A DNA stretch of 64,000 bases from Volvox africanus (lineage: Eukaryota; Chlorophyta; Chlorophyceae; Chlamydomonadales; Volvocaceae), in assembly GCA_030268105.1 (NCBI GenBank), contig BSDZ01000020.1, positions 2,124,001 through 2,188,000 on the forward strand, read 5' to 3'. The position numbers were made by a program, and so were the translations under genes. The notes under the pieces were generated by a model. The model ran no database searches and was not told the DNA's origin. It saw only the letters and a list, made by a program, of their open reading frames with translations. This document shows positions 11,344 through 23,100 of this stretch, one piece after another (position 1 is the first letter of the stretch; every line of letters begins with the position of its first letter).

Positions 11344-12576
11344 TTTCGGCTGAGGTACAAACGGCGGCATTAGAGGGCAATCCTTCGTGGAATGATTCTC
11401 CGCACACCGTAGACAAACATTGGCCAATTTCCGACGTTCGAATTCGGAACGATTGCAATTCCATTTTGGCATAAATGTGTCGTCCGTACGAGTACGCTTC
11501 GCGTTGGGGTCGGAACGCTGTGCGGCTGCCGACGACGGCGCACCACCACGCTTCCTGTTCCTAGCTGGGTCCGAGCTCGGACCTGCTCCTACTGTACCAC
11601 GGACACCCGAGCTAGCGCCCCCGCGCGCCTTGCGTTGCCCGTTGCTACGTCGCGTCGCGGCAGTAGGCGTGGGGCGGGTCGCGCCGAGGTCCTGGTCGAG
11701 AGCCACAGCTTCCCCAAGCGGATCCTGCACTTGCACGGCATTTGCACGAGGGGCAGACTTGACTTCTTCCTCGCCGGCAAGGAGTCGTATCTCCGCGCCC
11801 TTAGCAAAAGCGACCAACGCGTCATACGACTTGATCTGCACTCCAACCAAGTCAGTGGCGCACCATTTAGCCAAAAGTTTCGTTAGGCCTCGCCTAAACC
11901 AAAAGACACGCTCAGATTCGGTGAGGTCAGCAATGGGAGTCACAAGTGCTTCGAAGCGTGACTGGTACGCAGGTACATTTTCATCCCGACGCATGTGGTA
12001 GCTACCGGCTGCCAAAACGTTACGAGCTTCCACATCGCGTGCTTGAACCTCAGTAGCGAATCGTGCGAGCAAAGCGGCGACCAACTCGTCAAAAGTATAG
12101 CTGCCTCGGGCGTTGGTCCAATTGCGATACCAGTCCTTCGCTGCGCCCTCGAGGGTGTTACCAACGAAGAGACACCTGATACCGTCATTGTCGCCACCAT
12201 GAACAGCTTGGAGGTACTTTTTAGCGTCACGCACGTACGCACGAGTTGCATCGGCTATGCTATGCCCTGGTGTCTTGTCGGTCAGCGAAATATTGAGCCT
12301 AGGAACGGGAATCGACAATCTCATCACCTCAGGGATGTCATCATGCCCTCGAGCTTGAGGTAATGGCAGAACCCTTGGTCCAGCAGTGTTGTCCATATTC
12401 GTGTTCACTGCTGAATGCGGCACAATTAAGTGAGCAGGGGTCTGAAGGAAAAGGGGCTCTTGAGTGGCTCGCGCGCCAACAGTCTCAAGACCTCTATCCG
12501 GCGCTCTAGCAGCAACAACGAAATCGGGTTGGCTAGCTAGGCTAGTGTGCGGCGTATCGTCGTGTTCCGCGGACAT
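11341..12576 (-). CDS. gag: Gag of element 2
   Basis: 411 codons from an ATG at 12574-12576 to TAG at 11341-11343. The middle part (about 120-280) carries the retrotransposon Gag fold signature (GAAKDWYRNW, YQSRFEALVTPIADL, RVFWFRRGL). A basic, Ala/Arg-rich linker follows, then a C-terminal zinc knuckle CLRCAENHSTKDC, which is C-x2-C-x3-H-x4-C, one residue shorter than the usual CCHC. It forms the virus-like particle and packages RNA. Copies at 24207-25442 and 57925-59160 have exactly the same length, so this start and length are well supported. Confidence 0.95.
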   Translation of the reverse strand: MSAEHDDTPHTSLASQPDFVVAARAPDRGLETVGARATQEPLFLQTPAHLIVPHSAVNTNMDNTAGPRVLPLPQARGHDDIPEVMRLSIPVPRLNISLTDKTPGHSIADATRAYVRDAKKYLQAVHGGDNDGIRCLFVGNTLEGAAKDWYRNWTNARGSYTFDELVAALLARFATEVQARDVEARNVLAAGSYHMRRDENVPAYQSRFEALVTPIADLTESERVFWFRRGLTKLLAKWCATDLVGVQIKSYDALVAFAKGAEIRLLAGEEEVKSAPRANAVQVQDPLGEAVALDQDLGATRPTPTAATRRSNGQRKARGGASSGVRGTVGAGPSSDPARNRKRGGAPSSAAAQRSDPNAKRTRTDDTFMPKWNCNRSEFERRKLANVCLRCAENHSTKDCPLMPPFVPQPK

Positions 12577-13043
12577 GGAGCACGAAACGATACCCTAGTT
12601 TTGCGTAATAGAAGCCGACTTCTATCGCAAAGGCAAGAGTACAAAGCGATTCGGTGAGCCTACCGACAGTACTCTTGAGAAGATTCAGTAAACTCAGCAA
12701 GTACTTGCCCAGCTGAGTCCTGATCTCCGTAGTTTGGGCGATGAGAGTCGCCAACTGGTCCGGACGAACGCCGGTCTCAGTCGCCGCGGCAAGCAATGCC
12801 GGTGCACTGAGATTACCTGCGACTCAGAGCGTAAACTTACACAACAAGTGCAGCAATCTAAGCAAAAGCAATTAAACGATTACAAACCGGAAGCGGCGGC
12901 GTCCAAAACGGCGCGGCCTAAGTCTTCGGCAAAAGTATCTAGCGGTCCTCGTGGTTCTTCGCTGGAACTTGCCATAGAAAGAACCTACTTCCGATTAGAC
13001 AAAGAGAGACAGTTAGGCAACGAACCTGGTCTCGCTACCAAAT
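12577..13043 (-). other. 5' leader of element 2
   Basis: Untranslated leader between the 5' LTR and gag. A packaging signal may lie here but none can be pointed to. An open frame of 84 codons on the minus strand (12542-12796) is repeated in elements 4 and 7, but has no recognisable domain and probably reflects leader conservation. Confidence 0.6.
13025..13040 (-). promoter_or_regulatory. Primer binding site of element 2
   Basis: Minus strand TGGTAGCGAGACCAGG, three bases inside the 5' LTR. The TGG start complements the CCA end of a tRNA. Family C has TGGTAGCGAGACCG at 37574-37587; elements 3, 4 and 7 have TGGTATCGAGACAGG. The tRNA is not identified; the GATACCA-type end in some copies is compatible with initiator Met tRNA. 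Confidence 0.75.
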
Positions 13044-13867
13044 TGTTGTACCTCTCGTTCGTGTTTGCTCATAAGTATCTGCACGTCTGGAGACTATCGA
13101 CACCGATGCGCGAGCACTTGCAAGTACAGCAAGGCAAGCGAGAGCAAACAGAGACAGCGGAAGACTTCAAGACGAAGAGAGATATAACTTACGGTCTTAC
13201 AGGTCGGAATGATGCAATGGACGAAATCGCCGTCAGCGCCGGAAGCAAGCAATCATCACGCGGCGGTGATTAGCGAAGTTCAGGCTTAGCTCGGGCTAAG
13301 TAGAATATCGTATAGTAATAGTAATGTAGAACACACAAGTGTTCTCCGGTATCGAATGTCTTGTCTAGCTTAGCCGTCCTCGCATCTGTTATACTCGCAG
13401 CATCGCAGTGCCGTACGATTCACATTAGGAGGCCGATCCTAGATGTGACAACCCTACTGCGTTTAGGCGATGTCTACGCATAACAACGTATAAGCCTTTC
13501 CGGCATTCGCATGATGCAAGGGTCCGGATAACGATATCCGGTTGCAGGGCATGTATCGCGACGAGTGCGGCGCTCTCAACGTGTGCTTAAATGAAGTAAT
13601 ATTATATCAGATAATATTACTTATTGTTTCGTAGCACGAACATAATGCGCACTTCCATGCTTCGGGCTTTCATGCATGCTAGGCGGATTTGCCATGATGC
13701 GACGTCGCGATGGATACTGACAACATGCCAAATGCATATATAAATGTACACGAATACATTTATATCATGCAGATTCATTCATATGCAATGCGTTCATCAC
13801 AAAAGCACTTCGCCTCGTAGGATCGCGTCGACCTACGCGTCGGCGGGAAATGAACCGTAGCACAACA
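13044..13867 (-). repeat. 5' LTR of element 2
   Basis: 824 bp, same length and, by eye, same sequence as 6396-7219. Its outer end is followed by the duplication CCGGC at 13868-13872. Confidence 0.95.
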
Positions 13868-15318
13868 CCGGCGGTGTTGGCGTCATATGAGGCGGCGTCG
13901 CGTTTGCGTGGGTTCTGTGGAGAGGGAGATGACAGGTTTGAGTGTTGCCTGTGATCTCATGTGGTGGCCTGCGTGTATCAATCTTATGTGGTTTCATTTC
14001 AGGACTTACCACGCTTCCCGGTGGTGTTGCACTCCTGATGGGTGCAGTTCCCTCAGTTCTTGGTGCAACAGTCTCTGTTACTGCTGCTGCGGCATCGAAC
14101 TGATCTTCTAGCTGCTGATGCAGCTCCGATGGTGGTTCCACCTGTCGGTCCTCCCACTGGAATTCCGGGGAGGGAACCTCGGGCTCTGGGTCGGTTTCCA
14201 TCTGGATGTCGATCATGCTGCCGTTGATAATTAAGTGGCAGGCCTCTCGCACAACTGGTATCAGGGCATTGGGTTTCTGTTCGCCGTCCGTGCCGCTATT
14301 GTATGGGAGACCAGCAGCAACGGCTTTCATCACTTACAGGGCGGCTGCTTTGTTGCCGATCCCCTTACCCCCGTCACTTCTCAGGAAGGTAAGCTGTGGT
14401 GGTCCTGGCGGATATCCGGCCCCAACACCAAACTGCACCTTGTAGGCGGGGCTGTTGCTGCTGTCATTGGCTTCGATGATTAAGGCACAGCCTTTTTTGG
14501 GTTCCAGTACGCTGTCCAGCTGCAGTGCCGCGAGGCCGGTTGTGAGGCCTGTGTTTGCCGCAAACTCAAGGGCCAGGTATGGGGCTGCGACACGCTTAGG
14601 TGGCCCTGATCCGACTTTGATTGGTTTGGTTGGTCGCTCCCAGATAGGCTGCGGTGTTTGCTGCGCAGGTGGGTCTGTTAGGATGGGTTGCATTTGGCCG
14701 TCGGCATAGAGCCATTTGAAAAGGTACGGCAATCTGTCGGGGGTCGTCCAGTCATCGTATAGCTCGACTGCCCAGTTTCCATACACGTTGGCAATTTGCG
14801 CGCTTACATATGCGTCGGTTGAGCCCCCGGTGTGCTCCCTTGCCCTCGTGCGGATTTCCGGGAGTTGACTTTTGTGTCCCTCAATAAGGGCCGAGCTGAT
14901 TCTTTTCAGCAGTCTTAGGCTAATCGGAGGGTTGGCTCCGTTGGGGCAGCTGACGTCCATGGCCAAGAGGTATGACCCTTCAGGCGGTAGATCAAGATTC
15001 CGGCTGGGTAGAGGTAAGACGGTTAGGCTGATGGCACCAATCCCTTCTACTCCCAGGTTCCATGACTTGCCGGCAACTAAGAGCTCCTTTGCTGTTTTGG
15101 TGGTGTACTGTAGCGCCAGCACATTCTCGCGCAGGTATTTAGGCACTCCTAAGTCTTTTAGGTGCTTCTTTTCCTCTGGGTGCTTACCAAAGGGTTGGGC
15201 GCGAGCATTCATGAGTAACGCCACAGGGTCGGTGCTGGCAGAGTTGAGGGCGTTAATCACCTTTTCCTCGCTGTCAGCCCCTTTTAGGGCTATCTCAAAG
15301 ACCCCTTCGGCTGAAGGG
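13868..15318 (-). pseudogene. LINE fragment A2, upstream half (unrecognised N-terminal region)
   Basis: Open on the minus strand from the junction at 15318 to 13868, apart from one TAA at 14334-14336, then continuing in the same phase at 6395 beyond element 2. About 480 residues. The first part contains KYLRENVLALQYTT and DVSCPNGANPP and the later part is Pro/Glu-rich. I do not recognise a domain and saw no RT, capsid or nuclease motif. It is placed in the LINE because it is in phase with the module shared with copy B. Its upstream end is fused to the protease region of element 3, so the true N-terminus is missing. Confidence 0.55.
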
Positions 15319-16222
15319 TCGCTGACTCCATGTTGATGCGTGTGCGGTACTGCCGTAATGTCGAAGACCCCAAAATGTACGGCGCAGTCTCTGCTAGACC
15401 CTGCAGCACGTACGGACGGGTCACAACACGCAGAGGACCCAGCGAAAGGCTAAGGGTGATCCTGCCCACGATGGGATGCTTACCCCCGTCGGCGAGGGTA
15501 ACCTGTGGACAATCGGACGACTTTGGGGTCAACCCCAATGCGTTCACCTCTATCGCAGAGATGAAGTTGTCACTTGCACCGGTGTCAACAAGTGCCTTCA
15601 GCGTACGGCCATTCAGACCGACCTGAATCACTGGGACACGATTATCTGCTAGCGACTGCTCTGCAGATAGCACTAGTGCACTCAAGGCGGGTTCAAAACT
15701 CACCGAACCCTCAGCAGGAGCTTCATAACAAACGTCAATGGAATAGGGAAGTCCCGGCGACGGAACTGGCATTCCCTGCATATCCACACCATTAAACAAC
15801 ACGGTGCCCGGTGCAAAACGGGAGACACGCTGCATACCCTTTGACAAAGCCTCAGCCTTGCGCTGGCTATAGGCAGGGAGCAAAACACATGCAGCGGTGC
15901 CTGGATATTGACGTCTCAATCTCCTATACAAGGCCAACTGTTCCGACATCTCTCGCAGAGATGAGGGGATGAACAAAACGACGTGGTTGGACAAATCGAG
16001 GGAAGACAAGGGACAGCGCGGTGTAAACAAATTACACAGCGCGTCAAAGCAAAGGAGGCCCGTGCGTCCATCAAGCGTAATGCGACGCTCAAGAGCACAC
16101 TCGATTTGTTCAAGAACAGAAGGCAACAATGCCTTCACGGCTGGCCGTAAGGATGACCACCGACCACACGTTTGTTCTGCAATCCCGGGTGGAGTCCCCT
16201 CCATTTCGGCCCGGGCAATCCC
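15319..16222 (-). pseudogene. pol: Pol N-terminal fragment of element 3 (protease)
   Basis: Continues in phase after the gag UAG. It contains the region before the protease and the aspartic protease itself ([13 protein letters not shown]), and ends abruptly near the NMESATL motif where intact copies go on to RT. RT, RNase H, integrase and chromodomain are missing. It is 3'-truncated, so no working Pol can be made. Confidence 0.88.
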
Positions 16223-16225
16223 CTA
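16184..16225 (-). promoter_or_regulatory. Putative UAG readthrough element of element 3
   Basis: TAG at 16223-16225, 7-nt spacer (16216-16222), arms CCCGGG at 16210-16215 and 16184-16189. Same geometry as in element 2 despite many differences in the loop. Confidence 0.65.
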
Positions 16226-17504
16226 TTTCGGCTTTGGGGCTAGAGGTGGCAACAATGGGCATTCACTCGTGCGATGGTACTCCGTGCACCTTAAGCAAAC
16301 GTTGGCCGCCTTCCGACGTTCAAATTCAGAAAGCTTGCAATCCCACTTCTGCAAGAAGGGGTCCTCCGTGCGTATATGCTTTGCACGGGGGTGGGAGTTT
16401 TGCACTGCAGCCCCCGACGGCGCACCTCCCTGCTTTTTGCTCTTGGCCGGGCCCAAGCTTGGGCCTGCGCCCACTGATCCGCGGGCCCGGTGCCTGAACC
16501 ACCACGAGCACCACGGCGCCCCTCTGGGCGCATGACCGTCACAGCCAACGTAGGGCGTGTAGCACCAAGGTCATGATCGCAGCTTCATCAGTTGGATCCT
16601 GTGCTTGCACAGCATTTGCACGAAGGGTAGGTTTAGGATCATCCTGACCAGCGAGGAGACGTACCTCAGTTCCCCGAGAAAATTTTACCAAGGCATCGTA
16701 CGTCCGGAACGGTTCTCCAGACAAATCAGCAGCACACCCTTTTGACAGAGTCTTCATCAGGCCGTGCTGAAACCAAAAGATGCGATCATCCTCGGAGATG
16801 TTCGCAATGGGCGTCACTAGTGCTTCGAAACGTGACTGGTACGCAGGTACATTTTCATGTGCACACATATAATATGTGCCTTGCGCCAATGCCTTACGGA
16901 CCTCAATATTACGTGCATGTACCTCCGTAGCAAATCGTGCAAGCAACGCAGTAATCAATTCATCGAACGTGAAGTCACTCCGTGCAGTGGTCCACTCGTC
17001 ATACCAGTCTTTTGCCACACCTGAGAGGGTGTTGCCGACGAAGAGGCGTTTAATACCATCATTTCCACAACCATGGACTGCCTGCAGGTACTTGTTAGTA
17101 TCACACACATATGCACGGGTAGCATCAGCGATACTACGTCCGGGGGTCTTAGGCTTCTCATCAAACATGATATGAAGCTTAGGCACAGGGATCGTGAGTT
17201 TCATCACCTCAGGAAGACTGGCGTGGTCCTGTATTTGAGGCGACAGCAGACCCCGTTGGTCCGCGGCTCCATCCATAGTCATCATGGCTGCCGAGCGTGG
17301 CACCATAAGATGGGCAGGGGTCTGGAACACAAGAGGATCTTGAGTAGCACGGGTGCCAACAGTCTCAGGACCTCTATCAGACATTCTAGGAGCAGCGCCC
17401 GGCTCGGGCTGACTTGCTAAACCTACGAACGACAGGTCGTCACGTCCTGATGCCATAACACGCGGGTCAACACTTTTAATTTGCGTGCTGAACGACAACT
17501 TCAC
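16223..17504 (-). pseudogene. gag: Gag of element 3
   Basis: Homologous to the 411-residue Gag of element 2, with YQSRFEALVTPIANI and an FWFQHGL motif and a terminal zinc knuckle CLRCTEYHRTSEC (again three residues between the second Cys and His). The frame is broken by an indel near 16480-16560 between the main Gag part and the knuckle, so the copy is dead. The first codons differ from the young family-A Gags; the start near 17504 is uncertain. Confidence 0.85.
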
Positions 17505-17922
17505 TCACAAAGATAGAGCAAGAGTATAAGTAATTTGGTCAGCCTACTGACAGTACTCTTCAGGATTGCGAGCAAGTATAGCGAATACGTGCTCAGCTGG
17601 TCCCAATCTTAGTAGTCCGTGCGATCAAAGTCTCCACTGGTCAGAATGTAGATTATAACCAGGAAATATCGCAAGCAGTGCCGGACAACTAGATTCACCT
17701 GCAACTCAGAGCGCGAGCTCCCACAACAAATGCAGGCGACTAGAAAAGGACAGCAGCAATCACAAACCGGAAGCAACAGTGTCCAAAATGGCACGTCCAA
17801 GTTCTTTGGCAAAGATGTCTAGAGAGCTACGTCGACCTTCGTCGACAATCACCAAAGTGAGAACTTACTTCCGATTTAGCACCATGAGACAGTCAGGCAA
17901 CGAACCTGTCTCGATACCAAAT

Positions 17923-18751
17923 TGTTGTATCTCTCCTCAGTTTTGCTCATAAATTGTCTGCACGTCTGGGGCTTAGACAATAGCATGGAAGCGCTTGGAA
18001 GTACAACAAAGCACTTGGAAGCAGCAAGAGACAGTGGAAGACTTGAGAGCAAGGAAAGATATAACTTACAAAGATCATAGGATGCAATGATATGATCGGC
18101 CGTCAGACCCAGCGGGCGGCGATCATCATACGGTGATTGGCGAATAGCAAATGGCAAAGCTCGGGCTTAGCTCGGCCCGAAATAGCAGAGCAAATAGCAA
18201 TAGTCCAACTGAACACAGGCGTGTTCCGATATCATACAAAGATGTTCTGCTCTACATGGCCGTCCTCGCATCTTATATACGTGTGATATCGATATGCAGT
18301 ACAACTCACACTAGGAGGTCAATCCTAAGTGAGATAAACCCTAACGCAGGGCATCAATATCCGCATATTCCGACAATTACGCCTTCATGGCGTCCGCAAG
18401 ATGCAAGGGTCCGAATAGCAATATCCGGTTGCCGATCGACCACTGCGACTTAGATGCTCGTCACACTCGCACATTATGCATGCCAGCGACGGAGTAATAA
18501 TATAGCAAATATTATTACTTAACAGCTCATGTCATAATTATGCAACGCACCTATGCTTCTCTGAGCATTCGTATCTTAGGCATATCAGTGATGCGGCTAA
18601 GTGCGATGTGGCAAGTCACAATGCATGGCGTCAAACTAGCTAAATATATGCAAATTTATTCATAACTAGTATGCATTTATTACGTTCGCTTATCGCCTTG
18701 TAGTGTCGCATTTGACCTACGTATAGGCGGTAATTGAACCGTAATACAACA
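17923..18751 (-). repeat. Diverged family-A LTR, 5' LTR of element 3
   Basis: 829 bp, TGTTGTATCTCTCC...AATACAACA on the plus strand. Hairpins survive with changed sequence, for example CTCACACTAGGA/TCCTAAGTGAG and GAACAC-AGGC-GTGTTC. This shows that the structure outlasted the sequence. Confidence 0.88.
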
Positions 18752-19265
18752 GCTTGTGGCGTGTTCCCGTTTGCAGGTGTCCCCGCTTTTATACTCGCAT
18801 GTAGAGCGGGGCACATCAGGATATCGTAATTTCGGCTTTGGTGTGCACAGCATTCCTTGCTCCACTGCTTGAAGGACGGGTGGCGGGGGGAGCGGTTTTC
18901 AGGCATCGGTGTGAGCATGTTATCGGTGATGAATTTGAGGTGTAGTCGGTCTGCTGTATCAGGCAGGGCTGTACTGCGGACGTCAGGATTAAAGACGGCA
19001 TTAAAGTCTCCGGCCAGGATTACATGTTCCCCATTATTCTTGGCCTATCTTAGACTGTCTGGCAGTGTGCATATATGTTGGTTCGGACTAAGGTGTCTTC
19101 CGGGCAATAGATTCCCAGCACGTGTTGGGGGGTACTTGCTGACGTGGAAATCTTGCATTGGCACAGGTGCCCATGTAGCAGGGGCGGCGGTGATATGTTT
19201 GTCACTTGTCTTGCACAGGTGTAGTGGGCACCGATCACCATTGCGACACCTGATGTGTGGCGTTC
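18752..19265 (-). pseudogene. LINE copy B, APE-type endonuclease, C-terminal part
   Basis: On the minus strand this continues the endonuclease begun at 26960-26743, interrupted by element 4. Joining across the CGTTC duplication gives an in-phase SGKERHTSGVAMVIG stretch. Further motifs are LGIYCPEDT and, after a frameshift near 19050, VILAGDFNAV (the GDFN metal/phosphate motif of EEP nucleases), HPSF and SRNYDILMCP. This domain nicks target DNA to prime reverse transcription in LINEs. The RT that should follow is not present; element 3 starts at 18751. Confidence 0.82.
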
Positions 19266-20098
19266 TGTTGTACCTCTCCTTCGTGTTTGCTCATCAGTAT
19301 CTGCGCGTCTGAGGGCTTGCGACACCAATGCGCGAGCACTTGCAAGTACAGCGAGGCAAGCACGAGCAAACAGAGACAGCGGAAGACTTCAAACAAGAAG
19401 AGATATAACTTACAGTCTTACAGATCGAAGCGGTGCAATGGACGCAATCGCCGTCAGTGCCGGAAGCAAGCAATCATCACGCGGCGGTGAATAGCAAAGT
19501 TCAGGCTTAGCTCGGGCTAAGTAGAATAGCGTATAGTGATTATAGTGTAGAACACACGAGTGTTCTCCGGTGTCGAATGTCTTATCTTGCTTAGCCGTCC
19601 TCGCATCTGTTATACTCGCAGCATCGCAATGTCGTACGATTCACACTAGGAGGCCGATCCTAAGTGTGACAACCCTACTGCGTATAGGCGATGTCCAAGC
19701 ATAACAACGTATAAGCCTTTCCGGCATTCACATGATGCAAGGGTCTGAATAACGATATTCGGTTGCAAGGCATGCATCGCGACGAGTGCGGCGCTCTCAA
19801 CGTGTGCTGTAATGAAGTAATATTATATCAAATAATATTACTTATCGTTTCATAGCACGAGCATAATGTGCATTTCAATGATTTGGGATTTCATGCATGC
19901 TAGGCGGATTTGCCATGATTCGATGTCGCGATGGATAATGGTGTCATGCCAAATGCATTTATAAATAGATACGAATACATTTATATCATGCAAGTTCATT
20001 CATATGCATTGATGGTTCATGTGTTCATCAAGATAGCACTTCGCCTCGTAGGGTCGCATCGACCTACGCATCGGCGGGAAACGAACCGTAGCACAACA
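19266..20098 (-). repeat. 3' LTR of element 4
   Basis: 833 bp, TGTTGT...ACAACA, followed inward by the purine tract (minus strand GGGAGGGGGGATAAT). It contains the CCGAATA-ACGA-TATTCGG hairpin version. Confidence 0.93.
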
Positions 20099-20157
20099 AT
20101 TATCCCCCCTCCCGTATGCAGTGTCCTCGCTGCTTCATACAGCATCGACTGCAAGGG

Positions 20158-23100
20158 TCATTGGGCTTGCGTGGCACGTTTGCGGGCTTCTTCGAGCAGG
20201 GGCTTCATGTCCTGCGAGAAGTTGCGTGCCGGTTCCCATGAGTTGTGCTCGCTGGTATACCCTGTCCACTTGACCAAGTACTCGTGTACTGTCCGCTTAC
20301 GTCGGTGTCGGCCCACACGACGAGCGCGATAATCTAACACCCGCTCCACATCGTAAAACTTCTGTTTACCAGCGATCCAGGTCTTGGGAACTGGTTCTAT
20401 CACTGCGGGGGCGTTAGCAGGCTCAAGGACGGGTTCCGTACCACGATAGGGACGGACAAGCGATACGTGAAACGTGGGGTGAATGGTCATATCAGCGGGC
20501 AATGCAAGCTCCACAGCCACATTCCCAACCATGCGCATGACAGGATACGGACCAATCCAGCGGGGTAAGAGTTTTCGGGATCCGTCGGCCAAGGAACGCA
20601 AGTTCTTGGTGCTTAGCAACACGAGTTGCCCTTCCGAAAACGTCACGTCCTGCTTGGATTTGTTCTAGTATTCCGTCGTTCGTTGCTGCGCCGCGTCCAA
20701 ACACGACTTCGCGTCTGTGATTCGGGACATAAAAAACTTGGCAAAAAGTTTAGCAGCAGGCACGTTCACTTCCAACTCACGCCACACGGGTAGCGCAGGA
20801 TGAAACCCGTAGTTAAGAAAGAACGGACTTTTGCCTGTAGAGCGGTTAACAGCGTTGTTAAGCGCGAATTCTGCCGCAGTCAAATATGTATCCCAAACGA
20901 GTGGTGTGCGACCAGCATAATTGCGCAACACATCACCCAACGTGCGGTTTGTGCGTTCGGTTTGACCATCAGTCTGCGGGTGGTACGCTGTGCTCAGGTT
21001 GACACGCATGCCAACTAGCTTGCAGAGCGCTTCCCAAAACTTAGACGTGAACTGCCTACCACGGTCCGAGATCACATTTTTGGGAACCCCGTGTAACCGA
21101 ACCACATTATCAAAAAACAAACGTGCGGTTTGCTCAGCCGTGCAGGATGATGTGCATGGTGCTAGGTGGACCATCTTAGTCAGGCGATCGACCATTACGA
21201 ACACCTCATCATATCCCCCCTCAGTTTTGGGCAGCGCGACTACGAAGTCCCTGGAAACACTTTCCCAAGGCGCATCCAGGACAGGCAACGGTTGCAACAA
21301 CCCATGGCCCTTACCGGACAAAGCCTTATTGCGCTGGCACAGACTGCATGTCTGTACGAAGTTCGCCGCATCGTTAGCCAAACGAGGCCACCAAAAGGAA
21401 CGTTGCACCAACTCGACCAACCGCTTGCTACCAGGGTGTCCTGCTAACGGGTCCTCGTGGAACCGTGCAAGGATGTCGTAGTGTAGCGCGTCGTCGTTCG
21501 GAACGACGATTTGCGTAGCTGCACCCTCCGTCCGTAGCCAAAGGCCATTCTGCTTGCGAAGATTTTCTACATTAGCCGGCTCCGAGAACCAGGCATCTGC
21601 GTTGTAGGCAACCTTCAACCGCTCCGCGAGGTCCGTCGCGATCGGCACCTCCTCGTTATGCGGTTGCACGACGGGCGCTGCTAAAATTGCAGTGTGTAGT
21701 GACGGATGTCGACTGAGAGCATCGGCAATATTCAGTTTACCAGAAATGTACTCCCAGGTGCAGTCGAACCTAGCTAGGTATTCCATCCACCTAGCCTGAC
21801 GGCGGTTCAACGTCGGAACGCTTTGCAAAAACGTTAGGGGCTTGTGGTCAGTCTTTAAAGTAAATGGGCGTCCCTCGAGGTAACAGCGCCATTCCTTTAA
21901 AGCATGCAGCACTTCCAGAAGCTCCTGTTCCCCGGTGGTGTAGCGAATCTCCGCACCAGAAAACTTCTTAATCGTGAAAGCGATCGGTCGCCCTTCCTGT
22001 AACAATACAGCGCCGCTCCCAAATACTGAGGCATCAGACACTACCTCAACACGAAACGGCAACGAGTAATCAGGGAATGCAAGGGTGACATCTTCGGCAA
22101 CGATTCGCTTGAGTTCTTCGAATGCCCGCTGGCATTGCGACGTCCACGACTCAAGTGAAACGAAAATGCCTTTGCGAGTTAAGTTAGTAAGCGGGGCCGC
22201 AATGATGGAATATTTTTCAATGAACTTTCGGAAATAATTGGTCAAGCCAAGGAACTTACGCAGCTCCGTGAGGTTCTGAGGCGCGGGCCAATCGCGAACC
22301 ACGGCGACCTTCCACGGGTCCATCTTCACACCAGTGGCCGACACAATGTGGCCCAAATATTCCACCTGAGGCTGCGCCCAAAAGCATTTGGCGCGTTTAG
22401 CAAACAATTGCTCCCGCCTCATAGCCAAAGATGCTCCAAGTGCTCCTCACGCGTCTTAGAATAAACCAAGATGTCATCCAGGTAGCAAACAACGAACCTG
22501 TCGATAAACGGCCTAAACATTCGGTCCATGACCGCCTGAAACGTCGCAGGGGCATTAGTCAAACCAAACGATAGGACCGTATACTCGAAATGACCGAAGG
22601 GCGTCCGAAAAGCGGTTTTCGGAATATCAGAGGCAGCGATGCGGATCTGATTATAGCCCTGTTGCAAGTCAATCGAGGAAAAATAAGCCGATCCCTTCAG
22701 CTTATCCAACAGGTCGTCAACGCATGGCAAAGGGTAGCGATTTTTCACCGTACTCGCATTCAACCCCCGGTAATCAATGCACATGCGCAAGGTCCCATCC
22801 TTCTTACCGACGAACAAAATCGGTGCAGAATACGGGGATGTGCTGGGGCGTATCATACCCTTCGCGAGCAAATCCGTCACCTGGCCCTTTACCTCGTCCA
22901 GCTCCAATGGACTCAACCTGTACATTGGCCGGGCCGTAGGCTGCGCTCCAGGCATGAGAGGGATTGTGTGATCAACAGGACGCATAGGTGGTAGGCCAGG
23001 GATATCTTTAAAGACGCCCTCATACTGCGACAGTAGGGCCTCAACCTCAGGATCCACAGAAATCTGCGCGGTGGTGGCACAACAGCCCACCCGCGGCCTC

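Larger units (their letters stand above)
6396..13867 (-). mobile_element. Complete family-A Ty3/gypsy chromovirus (element 2)
   Basis: A full 7,472-bp element flanked by the duplication CCGGC (6391-6395 and 13868-13872). Minus-strand order: 5' LTR (13044-13867), primer site, gag, in-frame UAG, pol, polypurine tract, 3' LTR (6396-7219). Both LTRs are 824 bp and I found no difference by eye. gag (411 codons) and pol (about 1,353 codons) are open. It is the youngest and only apparently intact copy in the window. It landed in the LINE A2 reading frame. Confidence 0.96.
15319..18751 (-). mobile_element. Older family-A relative, 5' half only (element 3)
   Basis: Minus-strand order: 5' LTR (17923-18751), primer site (about 17905-17919), leader, gag, UAG, start of pol up to just past the protease. 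At 15319 it breaks off into LINE sequence and no 3' LTR is found. It is clearly diverged from elements 2, 4 and 7 in LTR and coding sequence. The outer LTR end abuts the LINE endonuclease fragment at 18752 (flank GCTTG). Confidence 0.88.

Noticed and set aside
4267..15318. A changed genetic code (TGA/TAA/TAG as sense) in the LINE ORF
   Set aside because: Stops are few and fall where related copies have GGA, AAA or a likely CGA. The gag and pol genes of the young element use TAA/TAG as real ends. Point mutations in a dead copy explain the data.
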